A DNA stretch of 64,000 bases from Phycisphaerales bacterium. Its GTDB lineage: Bacteria; Planctomycetota; Phycisphaerae; Phycisphaerales; SM1A02. The translations under genes were made by a program, and so were the position numbers. Positions 42,713 to 53,957 of the stretch are shown here, in pieces (positions within the stretch are counted from its first letter, which is position 1; every line of letters starts with the position of its first letter). Under the pieces are notes generated by a model, which was not told where the DNA came from, made no database searches, and saw nothing but the letters and a program-made list of their open reading frames with translations. The DNA lies in the NCBI GenBank assembly GCA_029260575.1, contig JAJDDB010000027.1, positions 312,501-376,500 of the forward strand, written 5' to 3'.

Positions 42713-43237
42713 TCAGCTCAAACTGTTGATATTGATCAATTGCTCCATCAGATCGCTGTAGCTCAATGAAATCGGCTCGTTGATCACCGGCCCGAAACGG
42801 GTGCGCAAATCCGCAATCAGTTCGTGACATTCCTGTACGTTGTGTTCGCGCGACACGATTGCTTCAAACTCGATGAACACGCCAAGGTCATCAACTTCAT
42901 CAAGGTGTACACGAATGTTTTCGAGAATCCATATCTCGCGTGTCTTGGCGACAACCAACCATTCTCGCAAACTGTGTGTCCCCCACCGCAGCCGGGCCTG
43001 ATCATCGGAAAGAATCGTATAATTGCTCAGCTTCGGCCGGGATTCATCTGCACGGTGATAATAAATCCACTCAACCGGTTCGCCTTCAGCTTCGCGTCGC
43101 TTCAGTCGACCGTCGGTGAGCTTGAAATACGTATCGACCTGTCGAGTCACTGCGACACAATCAGCGCCGATCAATTTGCACTGCGTTCGCGCTGCATCAA
43201 GATCACGCAACTCGGCTTTGAATTCGATGTTCCGCAT
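42713..43237 (-). CDS. CYTH-domain protein (class IV adenylate cyclase / CyaB-like)
   Basis: 174 residues from the Met at 43237. The N-terminal MRNIEFKAEL is the ExxxK-type strand of CYTH enzymes, which act on triphosphates in a metal-dependent tunnel. Further hallmarks: DTYFKLTDGRLKRREAEG, WIYYHRADES, REIWILENIRVHLDEVDDLG and VFIEFEAIV. Members include CyaB adenylyl cyclases, thiamine triphosphatases and inorganic triphosphatases; which activity applies is not clear. It starts 27 nt after the stop of the membrane protein upstream. Confidence 0.9.
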   Translation of the reverse strand: MRNIEFKAELRDLDAARTQCKLIGADCVAVTRQVDTYFKLTDGRLKRREAEGEPVEWIYYHRADESRPKLSNYTILSDDQARLRWGTHSLREWLVVAKTREIWILENIRVHLDEVDDLGVFIEFEAIVSREHNVQECHELIADLRTRFGPVINEPISLSYSDLMEQLININSLS

Positions 43238-43263
43238 AGGGCGAATCGTTTCCGCGCCGACCG

Positions 43264-43845
43264 TCAACTTCCCGATTCGCCTGGCGATCGCTCGGTCAGT
43301 TCGTCCCGGCTGGGGCTGGGGTCTTCATCGGCCGAAACCGGCTGTGGCTCGAGTATCGCCGGTCGCTGGGCCCGAACTGTCGCAACGTCCTGTAATGGCA
43401 GCCCGTGCCGTAAGCGTTCCAGTTGCTGCTCCACCGCAAGCCGATCGGGATACGTCCACGATGTGGTCGTCATTGACGAATCGCCGACCACCATACGATT
43501 CATGATCCAGTCGACCTGTGCGTGGTGGTCCGGACGACCGGCGTAATACATCGCATCATCTGCAACGACCGGGCCGGCAATATCGGCCCAGCGTTTGTCG
43601 TTGACGGGTATAGGTTTGTCATCAACCATCTCCATGAGCGACCAGTGCATCGCGCCCGGCTCTTCACCACCTGCAGAGAGCTGCCAGAACCATCTGCTTC
43701 CGGCGAACTCCACCGACGGGCCATTGACGACTTCCGGCCGGGGAAACAGCTGTCCACCCAGTGTCCACACCAGCAGCGCGCACAGCACAAAGAAGACCGC
43801 TGCCTTGATCAACAGACTTCGAATTCCAAGGGCAACCTGACCCAT
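43264..43845 (-). CDS. Membrane-anchored protein of unknown function
   Basis: 193 residues. An N-terminal hydrophobic segment (LLIKAAVFFVLCALLVWTLG) anchors it, and the rest should be periplasmic. VNGPSVEFAGSRWFWQLSAG and MYYAGRPDHHAQVDWIMNRM are distinctive but not recognised; the C-terminus is Pro/Glu/Ser-rich and disordered. It lies between ligA and the CYTH gene on the same strand (31-nt gap to ligA), so it is probably co-transcribed. Confidence 0.7.
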   Translation of the reverse strand: MGQVALGIRSLLIKAAVFFVLCALLVWTLGGQLFPRPEVVNGPSVEFAGSRWFWQLSAGGEEPGAMHWSLMEMVDDKPIPVNDKRWADIAGPVVADDAMYYAGRPDHHAQVDWIMNRMVVGDSSMTTTSWTYPDRLAVEQQLERLRHGLPLQDVATVRAQRPAILEPQPVSADEDPSPSRDELTERSPGESGS

Positions 43846-43876
43846 AGTCAGGCGATTGTAGCGGCACTGCCGGTTG

Positions 43877-45940
<2,064 letters not shown>

Positions 45941-46507
45941 TTACGAATAGAGTTGCGCCAGCCATGATATCGCTGCCAGCAGTGCAAGTAGTGTCGCCAC
46001 GACACTTGCCAGCTTGATCGAGCGGCGCATCTTTTTCCGGCGTCGCTGCGCCTGCCGGTAGAATTCCGGCACATCGACACGCAGCATCGCTTCGCGCACA
46101 TCCGGGGCAACCTGTTCCAGCTCCATCCCAAGCGACGAACGCATCTGCATTTCGCCCTGATCGTGATGCTGTCGCACCGCTCGATATGAACAATCCATTG
46201 CCTTTGCCGTCGTACGATCATCCATCTGGTACAGGCTGATGAAAATCCACGCTTCACGCTGCTGAGCGGAAAGTTCCGCCAGCGCCGCAGCAAACTTCGG
46301 CTTGAGCCCGGGCACCTGCATCGGCTCGATCGGCTGCTCGCGACTGCGAAGTACGGTCAGGCGATCCAGATGCGCGCTGTCGAGGCGGCTGAGCTCCGGC
46401 TGAGCCCCCACCACCTGCTCAATTACCGCAGCAGCAGACTCCCGCCGACCCGTCAGCAGCAGAGCCAAACGGTACACACGCCGTTCGCAGGCCTCACGAT
46501 TCAACAT
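45941..46507 (-). CDS. Sigma-factor-like protein with C-terminal membrane helix
   Basis: 188 residues. The N-terminal half loosely resembles an ECF sigma region 2 (CERRVYRLALLLTGRRESAA), and residues 85-125 resemble region 4 (LAELSAQQREAWIFISLYQM, DDRTTAKAMDCSYRAVRQHH), a helix-turn-helix. The C-terminus carries a basic patch RRRKKMRRS followed by one membrane helix (LASVVATLLALLAAISWLAQ). This would tether the sigma-like part to the membrane. Immediately upstream of ligA. TAGACT ends 6 nt before the ATG. Whether it binds RNA polymerase is unknown. Confidence 0.7.
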   Translation of the reverse strand: MLNREACERRVYRLALLLTGRRESAAAVIEQVVGAQPELSRLDSAHLDRLTVLRSREQPIEPMQVPGLKPKFAAALAELSAQQREAWIFISLYQMDDRTTAKAMDCSYRAVRQHHDQGEMQMRSSLGMELEQVAPDVREAMLRVDVPEFYRQAQRRRKKMRRSIKLASVVATLLALLAAISWLAQLYS

Positions 46508-46513
46508 ATGCTC

Positions 46514-46519
46514 AGTCTA
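46514..46519 (-). promoter_or_regulatory. Candidate -10 element of the sigma-like gene / ligA operon
   Basis: Minus-strand TAGACT ends 6 nt before the ATG at 46507; no Shine-Dalgarno between them. Confidence 0.35.
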
Positions 46520-46630
46520 CGGGCAGACCGGGTCAACGGCCTGACAGTTGCAGCGATTGACCGACGTCGGTCGATACGATGCCTGCCGGGGACAAGACCA
46601 CTACCGCTTCACCACGATCGGATTTGCCCG

Positions 46631-48166
46631 ATGATCAGGAATCGACACGCCACCTTCCGTTACGCTCCGTTGTCGCCCGCCCGATTGTTCCTGTCGCTTG
46701 CAGCGATGTGCGTGATCGCTGCGTCCGCAGCCGCAGCCAGCCTGCAGGTCGAGATTGAAGACGCCATAAAGCGCGCATCGCTCGGCGAAGCCACGATCGC
46801 CATCAGCGTGCGAGATACCGAAGATGACGATGCATTGGTTGCTTTCAATGCGACGACGCCGATGAGCGTGGCCAGCAACATGAAACTGCTGACCAGCGGC
46901 GCAGCATTACACGTGCTTGGGTCTGATTTTCAATTTCGTACACAAATGCAATGGGACGGCCGCCGACTGGTGATTGTCGGTGACGGTGATCCGGCGTTTG
47001 GCGATCCGGAACTGCTCGAGCGCATGGCAACAGCGGACACCCCCGGGCTCAGCATCGAACAGTTCATCGAATTGTGGATTGATGCTGTTACCAGTGCGGG
47101 CATCACCTCAATTGATGAGATCATTATTGATGACCGAATTTTCGATCGCGAATATTTCCACCCGAGTTGGCCTGCTGATCAACTCAACCGCCGGTACTGC
47201 GCTGAAGTTGCCGGGCTGAACCTCCATCTGAATGTGCTTCATGTTTTTCCCGCACCGCATTCGGGGACCCGGCCGGAAATTCGCGCCGTGCGGCCGAATG
47301 CACCGTGGATTTCAATGCAGAACCGCGCGACAGCACGCACCGGCGTCGATGAGAGCAACACCGCATGGATCAGCCGACCCCCCGATAGTAATACCATGAC
47401 GTTGTACGGCAACGTGCGCTTTACCTACCAGATTCCCGTACCTGTGACGTTTCACGACCCGCCACAATTCTTTGCTGATCTGATGGCCGATCGCCTGCGC
47501 AGCGCCGGCGTAACTGTGCAAACCGCCCGGCCGGCAAAGACGAACGATGATGCCGCCGAAGGAACAGTCATCGGGCCGGTCGTTGCGACACCAATCGCTA
47601 CGGTGTTGAAACGCTGCAATCAGGACAGCGTGAACCTGTATGCAGAAGCAATGCTCAAGCGCATCGGCCATGAGCTGACCAACCAGCCGGGTTCGTGGGA
47701 ACACGGCAGCACAATCCTGCGACATGTCGTGCTCGATCGCTTGCACGATCCGAGTCTCGTATCGTCGCTGATTGTTTCCGACGGCTCCGGGTTGAGCAGA
47801 GACAATCGCGTGACCGCTGAAACATTCACCGCTTGGTTGTGTTCGTTTTACAACGACAAGAGCCTCGGCCCAGTGTATCTGGATTCCCTTGCCGAAGCCG
47901 GCATAAGCGGAACACTGACCAAGCGATTCCGCAATACCGATCTCTTCGGCGCGACGGTGCGAGGCAAAACCGGATACATCGACAGCGTCAGTACAATGAG
48001 TGGTTTCGTCACGATGCCAGATGGCAGGTGTCGTTCGTTCAGCATTCTTGTCAACGGCTTCAAGCGCGGACAACTCTGGCGGGCCAAAGACATGCAGGAG
48101 CGTATCGTTGCGCTCATCGCTGAAGATCTGGCGACGAATGTATCGATCACGCTGGGCAGCGATTGA
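46631..48166 (+). CDS. dacB: D-alanyl-D-alanine carboxypeptidase/endopeptidase (PBP4 family)
   Basis: Trims peptidoglycan stem peptides and cross-links in the periplasm. 511 residues from the ATG at 46631, with a signal peptide (LFLSLAAMCVIAASAAAA). The S13 active-site motifs are SNMK (SxxK, near residue 80), DGSGLSRDN (the SxN region) and RGKTGYIDS (KTG). Upstream in-frame sequence to 46370 is antisense to the sigma-like gene and not family-like. The last 20 nt overlap the convergent FAD dehydrogenase gene. Confidence 0.94.
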   Translation: MIRNRHATFRYAPLSPARLFLSLAAMCVIAASAAAASLQVEIEDAIKRASLGEATIAISVRDTEDDDALVAFNATTPMSVASNMKLLTSGAALHVLGSDFQFRTQMQWDGRRLVIVGDGDPAFGDPELLERMATADTPGLSIEQFIELWIDAVTSAGITSIDEIIIDDRIFDREYFHPSWPADQLNRRYCAEVAGLNLHLNVLHVFPAPHSGTRPEIRAVRPNAPWISMQNRATARTGVDESNTAWISRPPDSNTMTLYGNVRFTYQIPVPVTFHDPPQFFADLMADRLRSAGVTVQTARPAKTNDDAAEGTVIGPVVATPIATVLKRCNQDSVNLYAEAMLKRIGHELTNQPGSWEHGSTILRHVVLDRLHDPSLVSSLIVSDGSGLSRDNRVTAETFTAWLCSFYNDKSLGPVYLDSLAEAGISGTLTKRFRNTDLFGATVRGKTGYIDSVSTMSGFVTMPDGRCRSFSILVNGFKRGQLWRAKDMQERIVALIAEDLATNVSITLGSD

Positions 48167-51116
48167 CCAACTGATCGGCAACGAGTTCAATCGGGTGCCG
48201 CGCGTGAATGTGAAGCGCATCGTGCAATTGATGGCGGCAGCTTGTTCCCGGCGCTGCAACTATTGCCTCCGGCTGGGCGCGCACGAGTGGAAACAGCGCA
48301 GTTTCACCGACCGCCATCGACAGGTCATAGTGATTTTCCATGTAGCCGAACGCCCCTGCCATGCCGCAGCAGCCCGAATCAAGTACATCCAGCGGACCAC
48401 CGATGCAGCGCTGCAGCAACGCCGCCGTATTGTCGATGCCCCACAGCGCTTTCTGATGACAGTGGCCGTGCAGCAACACTGGTGCTGTTGAACTGGATTC
48501 ATTTGTTAACAACTCCGGCCGCAACGGATGATGGTCCCAACGCGATTCGATAAAATCCTCGATTGCGAACATGCGCCCGGCCATGTCGCGCAAACGTGGT
48601 TGGTCGACATTGAGGCGCAGATCCTGCCAATCGTCGACAATTGCCGAAACGCAACTTGGTTCAAGCCCGATCAGTGCAATCGCATTGTGCTTCTGCATCA
48701 GCCCGATCAGCGCATCAGCAGTTATGGAGCATTGCGGCAGAGCATCGCCCAGCAACCCCAGGCTGATCGCCGGCCGACCACAACAACCTGCATCAACACA
48801 TTCGACGCGATACCCAAGTGTTTCAAGAACAGTCACTGCAGCCCGGCCGATGTGCGGTTCGTTGTATGTGCTGAAACAATCCGCAAATAGCAGCACGACC
48901 GGACGGTTTGCTTCAGGGCGTGCTCGACGACGCTGCCAGCGCAGCAGCGACGGTCCATACCGCGGCAGTGAACGACGCGCATCCAGCCCGAGCAGCTCGT
49001 CAGCAACCGCGCGCAGCGGCGAGTGCAACAGCAGATTCGCAATCGGGTGCAGCGCCGACCCCAGTCGATTGCTCTGCCGAACCCGGCTGAACAATTGTGC
49101 CGCCAGCGGAATCGTACGACCAGCTGCGTAACTCTGAGCCATGTATTCGGATTTCAGGCGCGCGACATCGACATTGCTCGGACATTCAGCTTTGCATGCC
49201 TTGCACGACATGCACAGATCGAGCGTACGAATCGTCTCGGCATCATTCCATTTCGGAGCGCTGCGTTGCCCATTCCCGTTGAACTGACCGGTAATCGCCA
49301 GCCGCAGCGCATTACCGCGCCCGCGCGTTGCATGACGCTCATCGTGCAGGGCTCGATACGACGGGCACATAGTCCCGCCGGTGGTGCGCCTGCACACGCC
49401 GGCTCCGTTGCACATATGCACCGCTTCGCCAAAGTTTCCTTCAGATGCATACTTGAAGAATGTCTCTACCTCCGGCACACATGCATCATGATCATCCGGC
49501 CGAACACGAAGCTGTTCCGTCATCGAATGTGGCGCGGTGATGTTTCCGGGATTCATGAGGTTATTCGGATCAAAGACTGACTTGATTCGTGCAAATGCGT
49601 CGCAGATTGCGCTGCCATAGAAGCGCTCCAGCAGGTGTGAGCGCAGACGCCCATCGCCATGTTCACCAGACAGCGCGCCGTTGAATTCTCGCACGAGATC
49701 GCATGTTTCTTCAGCAATATGTTGCATTTTCATGCGGTCTGCCGGATCGCTGAGCGCGATCATCGGTCGAATGTGCAGACAACCCACAGATGCGTGGGCG
49801 TAAAACGAAGCGGTTGTGCCGTGACGGTGCAGCATCGCGCGCACCGCACACACGAAATCGACGAGCCGCGCCGGTACAACGGCAGCGTCTTCGATAAACG
49901 TAATCGGTTTCCGCGGGCCGGTCATGCCGTACAGCAGCGGTTCGCCAGCCTTGCGGAGCTTCCAGGCGGCTGCCATTGCGCTCGGATCGGTATGTATGAC
50001 CATCTCTGGAGTGCTGCGCAATCGTTGAAATGAATCGAACTTCGCGCTCAGCATCGCCTGGTCATCAGCAAAGTATTCGACATACAGAATCGCGCCGGGT
50101 ACTTTGCCATTGAGCTTCGGCAACAACTCAACATACCGCTGGTATTCATTGTTCTGCGCAGCAAGATTGAGAATTACATCGTCAATCAGTTCCACTGCAG
50201 ATGGTTTCGTCTGCAATATCGCGCCGACTTGCTGCAACGCTGACTCGACATCAGCAAACGCACCAATCGCCAATCCCTTGCACGTCGGCGTCGGGACAAG
50301 ATTCACTGTCGCGCGCAGCGTCACGCCCAATGTCCCCTCGCTGCCGCACAGCAAATGCGCAAGATTCACTCGCTCGAAGTGCTGTGTTTGAGAGCGTTCT
50401 ATCTGATCCAGCAACATATCCATGTTGTAGCCATTGACGCGGCGCGTAATTTTCGGATATCGCTGTCGTATATCGCCAGCCACTGACTGCACGATCTGCG
50501 CGATGCGCCTTGTTTTTTGCCCGACGCGATGATCGAGCTGCGTCTGCCCTGCCGTAAGATGCAGTTCAGCGCCGTCAGCCAGCAGCACATCCAGCGCCTG
50601 CAGATGCTCGACTGTTCTGCCGTACAGCACCGAATGCGCCCCCGCAGAATTGTTACCGATCATCCCGCCAATGTTTGCATGTGATGCTGTAGCGACGTCG
50701 GGCGCGAACATCAATGAATGCGGCGCAAGGGCAGCATTGAGATGATCGAGCACTATGCCCGGCTCGACAGTTGCCGTTCGTCCGTCAACATCGACGTTTT
50801 CAAACGCGTTGCAATGGCGTGAGAAATCGAGCACGAGCGCGCGATTGACCGTCTGCCCGGCAAGTGAAGTGCCGCCGCCGCGAGGTAGAATCGGAATATT
50901 GTGCGCCCCGGCAAATCGCACCGCGGCGCGTACATCATCAAGGTGTTTGGGAATCACAACACCAAGCGGCGGCACCTGATAAATGCTTGCATCAGTGGCG
51001 TACAGCATCCGGTCATGGCTTGTAGTGCGCACCTCGCCGGCAATCTGATTGCGCAACGTCGCAATGACATCTGTCTGATCAGTTGCGCTCAACTGCGGCA
51101 GCGACACGCCATTCAT
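48147..51116 (-). CDS. FAD/Fe-S dehydrogenase (FAD-linked oxidase plus CCG-domain, YdiJ/D-2-hydroxyglutarate dehydrogenase-like)
   Basis: 989 residues fusing two parts. N-terminal FAD-binding type 4 domain: VVIPKHLDDVRAAVRFAGAH, ILPRGGGTSLAGQTVNRALV, NIGGMIGNNSAGAHSVLYGR; then the FAD-oxidase C-terminal domain ending VGCLHIRPM and GALSGEHGDGRLRSHLLERF. The second part has CNGAGVCRRTTGGTMCPSYR and CMSCKACKAECPSNVD ([4Fe-4S] ligands) and two CCG motifs (CCGRPAISLG, CCGMAGAFGY). The whole resembles YdiJ-type D-2-hydroxyacid dehydrogenases that pass electrons to a carrier; substrate unproven. TACCAT ends 7 nt before the ATG. Confidence 0.93.
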   Translation of the reverse strand: MNGVSLPQLSATDQTDVIATLRNQIAGEVRTTSHDRMLYATDASIYQVPPLGVVIPKHLDDVRAAVRFAGAHNIPILPRGGGTSLAGQTVNRALVLDFSRHCNAFENVDVDGRTATVEPGIVLDHLNAALAPHSLMFAPDVATASHANIGGMIGNNSAGAHSVLYGRTVEHLQALDVLLADGAELHLTAGQTQLDHRVGQKTRRIAQIVQSVAGDIRQRYPKITRRVNGYNMDMLLDQIERSQTQHFERVNLAHLLCGSEGTLGVTLRATVNLVPTPTCKGLAIGAFADVESALQQVGAILQTKPSAVELIDDVILNLAAQNNEYQRYVELLPKLNGKVPGAILYVEYFADDQAMLSAKFDSFQRLRSTPEMVIHTDPSAMAAAWKLRKAGEPLLYGMTGPRKPITFIEDAAVVPARLVDFVCAVRAMLHRHGTTASFYAHASVGCLHIRPMIALSDPADRMKMQHIAEETCDLVREFNGALSGEHGDGRLRSHLLERFYGSAICDAFARIKSVFDPNNLMNPGNITAPHSMTEQLRVRPDDHDACVPEVETFFKYASEGNFGEAVHMCNGAGVCRRTTGGTMCPSYRALHDERHATRGRGNALRLAITGQFNGNGQRSAPKWNDAETIRTLDLCMSCKACKAECPSNVDVARLKSEYMAQSYAAGRTIPLAAQLFSRVRQSNRLGSALHPIANLLLHSPLRAVADELLGLDARRSLPRYGPSLLRWQRRRARPEANRPVVLLFADCFSTYNEPHIGRAAVTVLETLGYRVECVDAGCCGRPAISLGLLGDALPQCSITADALIGLMQKHNAIALIGLEPSCVSAIVDDWQDLRLNVDQPRLRDMAGRMFAIEDFIESRWDHHPLRPELLTNESSSTAPVLLHGHCHQKALWGIDNTAALLQRCIGGPLDVLDSGCCGMAGAFGYMENHYDLSMAVGETALFPLVRAQPEAIVAAPGTSCRHQLHDALHIHARHPIELVADQLVNRCPA

Positions 51117-51123
51117 AGCGCTG

Positions 51124-51129
51124 ATGGTA
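51124..51129 (-). promoter_or_regulatory. Candidate -10 element of the FAD dehydrogenase gene
   Basis: Minus-strand TACCAT ends 7 nt before the ATG at 51116; no Shine-Dalgarno. Confidence 0.35.
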
Positions 51130-51164
51130 CGCGATCGCCGATGAGTTGTGCGTTTTGCGCGCTG

Positions 51165-52487
51165 TTACTCCGGTTGCGATTCGACAGCTTCGAGAGCGGC
51201 TTTGATGTCTGCCTTGAGCTGCTCGGCATAGTTCGGCGACAGGCCGGTATGGGCAGTATGCACAACGCCATCGGCGCGGATAATGACCGTCGTCGGAATT
51301 CCGCTGACGCCGTAACTCGCTGCTGTCTGATCGGTGTAGTCCATCAACACCGGAAGGGTAAATTTCTTGTTGTTCCAGAAATTCTTTGCTTTTTTCAGGC
51401 GACCGTCCGGCGTGTCTTCGCGCAAGGTTGCGCCTTCAAACGTGTTGATCGCAAATATCTTCACTGGCAACTGTTCATCGCGGGCCCATGTGGCGACATC
51501 ATGCAATATCGGTAGCGCCTTGATGCACGGCCCGCACCACGTCGCCCAGAAATCGATCACGACAATCTGACCGCGTAATTCGCCGAGATCGACCGCCCCG
51601 CCGTCAATCGTGGCAAGAGTGAATTCCGGTGCCGGCTGGCCGGCAAGCGCTGCCCGACCTGGCATTCCCGGCGCTGCCCCGGGGTCTATCGGCGCGGGCG
51701 GCGGCGGTTGCAATGTGGCCAGCATCGTGACGCGCTGCCGGCCCTTCGTTTTCAGTTCGAAACGCTCGGCAGGTGCGGGATTGTCGAACACTTCGTATTC
51801 GAACGCATGCTCATAGCGCATGGTCACACCCTGCTGCACCATCGGCCCACCGGTGATTTCCAGAATCGCGCTATCGATCAATTGCGTCTCCGGGTCGATC
51901 ATCATTTCAAAGGACGCATCATCGCTTGCAAGTGTCAAGACCCGGCGAGCAGTGCCGTCAATTTCAACGGTAGTGACCCCGGTCGGCTGCAGATTGGGCG
52001 CAGAAGGCTGAATCTGCATATACAGATCTTCCATCGAATCTTCGCCTATGAAGATCGCCAGATGCGGGAACGGCAGATCCAGAAATGCGTTGAACAGTGC
52101 GTAATACGGCGACCCATCGTCAGTCCCGCGATAGTACGAATGGGCATTACCTTCATGCAGGCCGATTAATTCACCTTCGGACAGCAGGCATTGATACCCG
52201 CGCAGCGTAATCAGTGCTTTTCGATTTTTGCCGAACAGGAACTCCGCAACAACCTCGTCGCTGGAACTTGTCATATCTCCCTGGGTAAGCTCGACGGTAA
52301 TCGTCGTCTTGACACCGAGTGCCGGGCGCTCGCGGTGGGATGTGACCATTTTCTCAAACGCAGCGGCGGCATCAGCATCAATATCCTGCGCGCTGCTGGC
52401 CTGAACACACAGCGCGAAAGCACACAGAACAAGCAACGATCGAGCTGTTGCATATGTCAGAAGGCGATGATGAATCTGCAGTGTCAT
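51165..52487 (-). CDS. Secreted LolA/DUF2092-like plus TlpA-type thioredoxin protein (copy 1)
   Basis: 440 residues. Signal peptide LLVLCALALCVQASSAQ-like at the N-terminus (SLLVLCAFALCVQASSA). Residues about 30-270 are a beta-rich domain like the lipoprotein-carrier fold of DUF2092. A Pro/Ala linker leads to a TlpA/ResA thioredoxin domain with IDFWATWCGPCIKALPILHD (redox WCGPC), SYGVSGIPTTVIIRADG and the cis-Pro. Likely a periplasmic disulfide oxidoreductase with an attached ligand- or lipid-binding domain. GGGAGA precedes the ATG. It lies 120 nt downstream of a paralogue on the same strand. Confidence 0.88.
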   Translation of the reverse strand: MTLQIHHRLLTYATARSLLVLCAFALCVQASSAQDIDADAAAAFEKMVTSHRERPALGVKTTITVELTQGDMTSSSDEVVAEFLFGKNRKALITLRGYQCLLSEGELIGLHEGNAHSYYRGTDDGSPYYALFNAFLDLPFPHLAIFIGEDSMEDLYMQIQPSAPNLQPTGVTTVEIDGTARRVLTLASDDASFEMMIDPETQLIDSAILEITGGPMVQQGVTMRYEHAFEYEVFDNPAPAERFELKTKGRQRVTMLATLQPPPPAPIDPGAAPGMPGRAALAGQPAPEFTLATIDGGAVDLGELRGQIVVIDFWATWCGPCIKALPILHDVATWARDEQLPVKIFAINTFEGATLREDTPDGRLKKAKNFWNNKKFTLPVLMDYTDQTAASYGVSGIPTTVIIRADGVVHTAHTGLSPNYAEQLKADIKAALEAVESQPE

Positions 52488-52607
52488 GGCGGAATTCTCC
52501 CGGCGGCGCAGTGCCGAATGAAAAAAGGCGATACTTCATAATACCACCGGACCGCCACCTTTCGATGACGGTCCGGTCGATTGTGTGAAATGTTGCTGCG
52601 GCTGCGT

Positions 52608-53837
52608 TCAGCCGGTTGTCGTGTTCTTTGCTACTGCCTCGCTGGCGTCCTTCTTCAGAACTTCGACCATGTTCTGATCAAAGCCGACGTGTACGGCAGA
52701 TACCGTCCCATCGGGGGCGATGATGTACGTCGTTGGGATTCCGCTGACGCCGTACTCAGACACGATCGATCCTTCCAGATCGAACAGCGTCGGCATGGTG
52801 AATTCCTGCGCTTCCCAGTATTTCATCGCAACAGCCTTGCGATCATCGACTGATGGAGCGCGCTCCCAGACGTTGACTGCGAACACTTTGATTTGTTGCT
52901 CGGAGTCCTGCGTCCATGTGTAGAACTGCTCAAGCAGCGGCAGCCCCATCTTGCAGGGACCGCACCATGTCGCCCAGAAATCAAGTACGACGACCTGGCC
53001 GCGCAGATCGCTGAGCTTCACGTCATTGCCATCACTGCTGGCAAGTGTGAAGTCGGGCGCGACCTCGCCGACGCCGAGCGGCGTGGGCTGGAATTCCATA
53101 AGGTTCGACACCATTTTCCGACCAGCGGGGTTGAAGGTGATCGCCGTGGGCAGCTTGGGTAGCACGTTCGGGTCGTACGACGACTTGACAGTGATGATCA
53201 TCGACTCACCAGCCATCTCGAACTGCGGCGAGAATGATGTCGTTGACTGAGTGATCAGGTTCGTCTTGGGGTTGATGTGCAGCGTCAACGTGCCTTCGTT
53301 GGCGCCGGTCATCGTCACGACGTTGCGCATCGCGCCGTCGTCGTTCTTCTTGGTCTCGAAGCCGGTGACTGCAAGATTTTCGATCGCGCCAACGTTCAGG
53401 GCTTCGGTGAGATCATCAACCGTCGCGCCGTCTGTGAGCGCGAAGTGGAACGACAATCCGCCACCACCGAAGATGCTCTGCAATGTTGTCGGGACATCCT
53501 CGGTTATTTCCGTCTGGAAATATTTCTTCTTGACATCGTCGGACTCAAGATACAGCTGGCCGTCGAGCGCGGTGATTGCCATGCCTTCGGTGTTGAAGCT
53601 GGAGTTGCCCGATGTTCGATCCATATTGATCGTCGCGGTGATTTGCTCGTTGGGCTGCGCGGGCACTTCATATGTGATGGTCACGGTGTCAGTCAGCGCA
53701 TCAGCAGTCGCGTATGTCTTGATGACTTCGCGCAGGAGTGTGTCCGCCTGCGACGCCGCATCAGTATTGGTTTGATTCTGGGCCAGACCGACAGACGCAG
53801 TGAGTCCGATCGCGGCAATGGTCAGGAATTTTTGCAC
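52608..53837 (-). CDS. Secreted LolA/DUF2092-like plus TlpA-type thioredoxin protein (copy 2)
   Basis: 409 residues from a GTG with CGGAG upstream. Signal peptide FLTIAAIGLTASVGLAQ. The N-terminal beta-rich domain contains LYLESDDVKKKYFQTEI and MAGESMIITVKSSYDP; the C-terminal TlpA domain has LDFWATWCGPCKMGLPLLEQ, SEYGVSGIPTTYIIAPDG and AVHVGFDQNM. Same architecture as the downstream copy and clearly a tandem duplicate, but the N-terminal halves are strongly diverged. Expected to act in the periplasm on disulfides; partners unknown. Confidence 0.88.
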   Translation of the reverse strand: MQKFLTIAAIGLTASVGLAQNQTNTDAASQADTLLREVIKTYATADALTDTVTITYEVPAQPNEQITATINMDRTSGNSSFNTEGMAITALDGQLYLESDDVKKKYFQTEITEDVPTTLQSIFGGGGLSFHFALTDGATVDDLTEALNVGAIENLAVTGFETKKNDDGAMRNVVTMTGANEGTLTLHINPKTNLITQSTTSFSPQFEMAGESMIITVKSSYDPNVLPKLPTAITFNPAGRKMVSNLMEFQPTPLGVGEVAPDFTLASSDGNDVKLSDLRGQVVVLDFWATWCGPCKMGLPLLEQFYTWTQDSEQQIKVFAVNVWERAPSVDDRKAVAMKYWEAQEFTMPTLFDLEGSIVSEYGVSGIPTTYIIAPDGTVSAVHVGFDQNMVEVLKKDASEAVAKNTTTG

Positions 53838-53957
53838 AGTTTGCTCCGAATTGAGAATGGGAATAACGGTTCAAGATTGAGTTGAATATGCGGCGGGACG
53901 TGCGTTAATCATCACCCCGGAATGCCGCACAAAGACAAAACACACTATCGGCGATCA

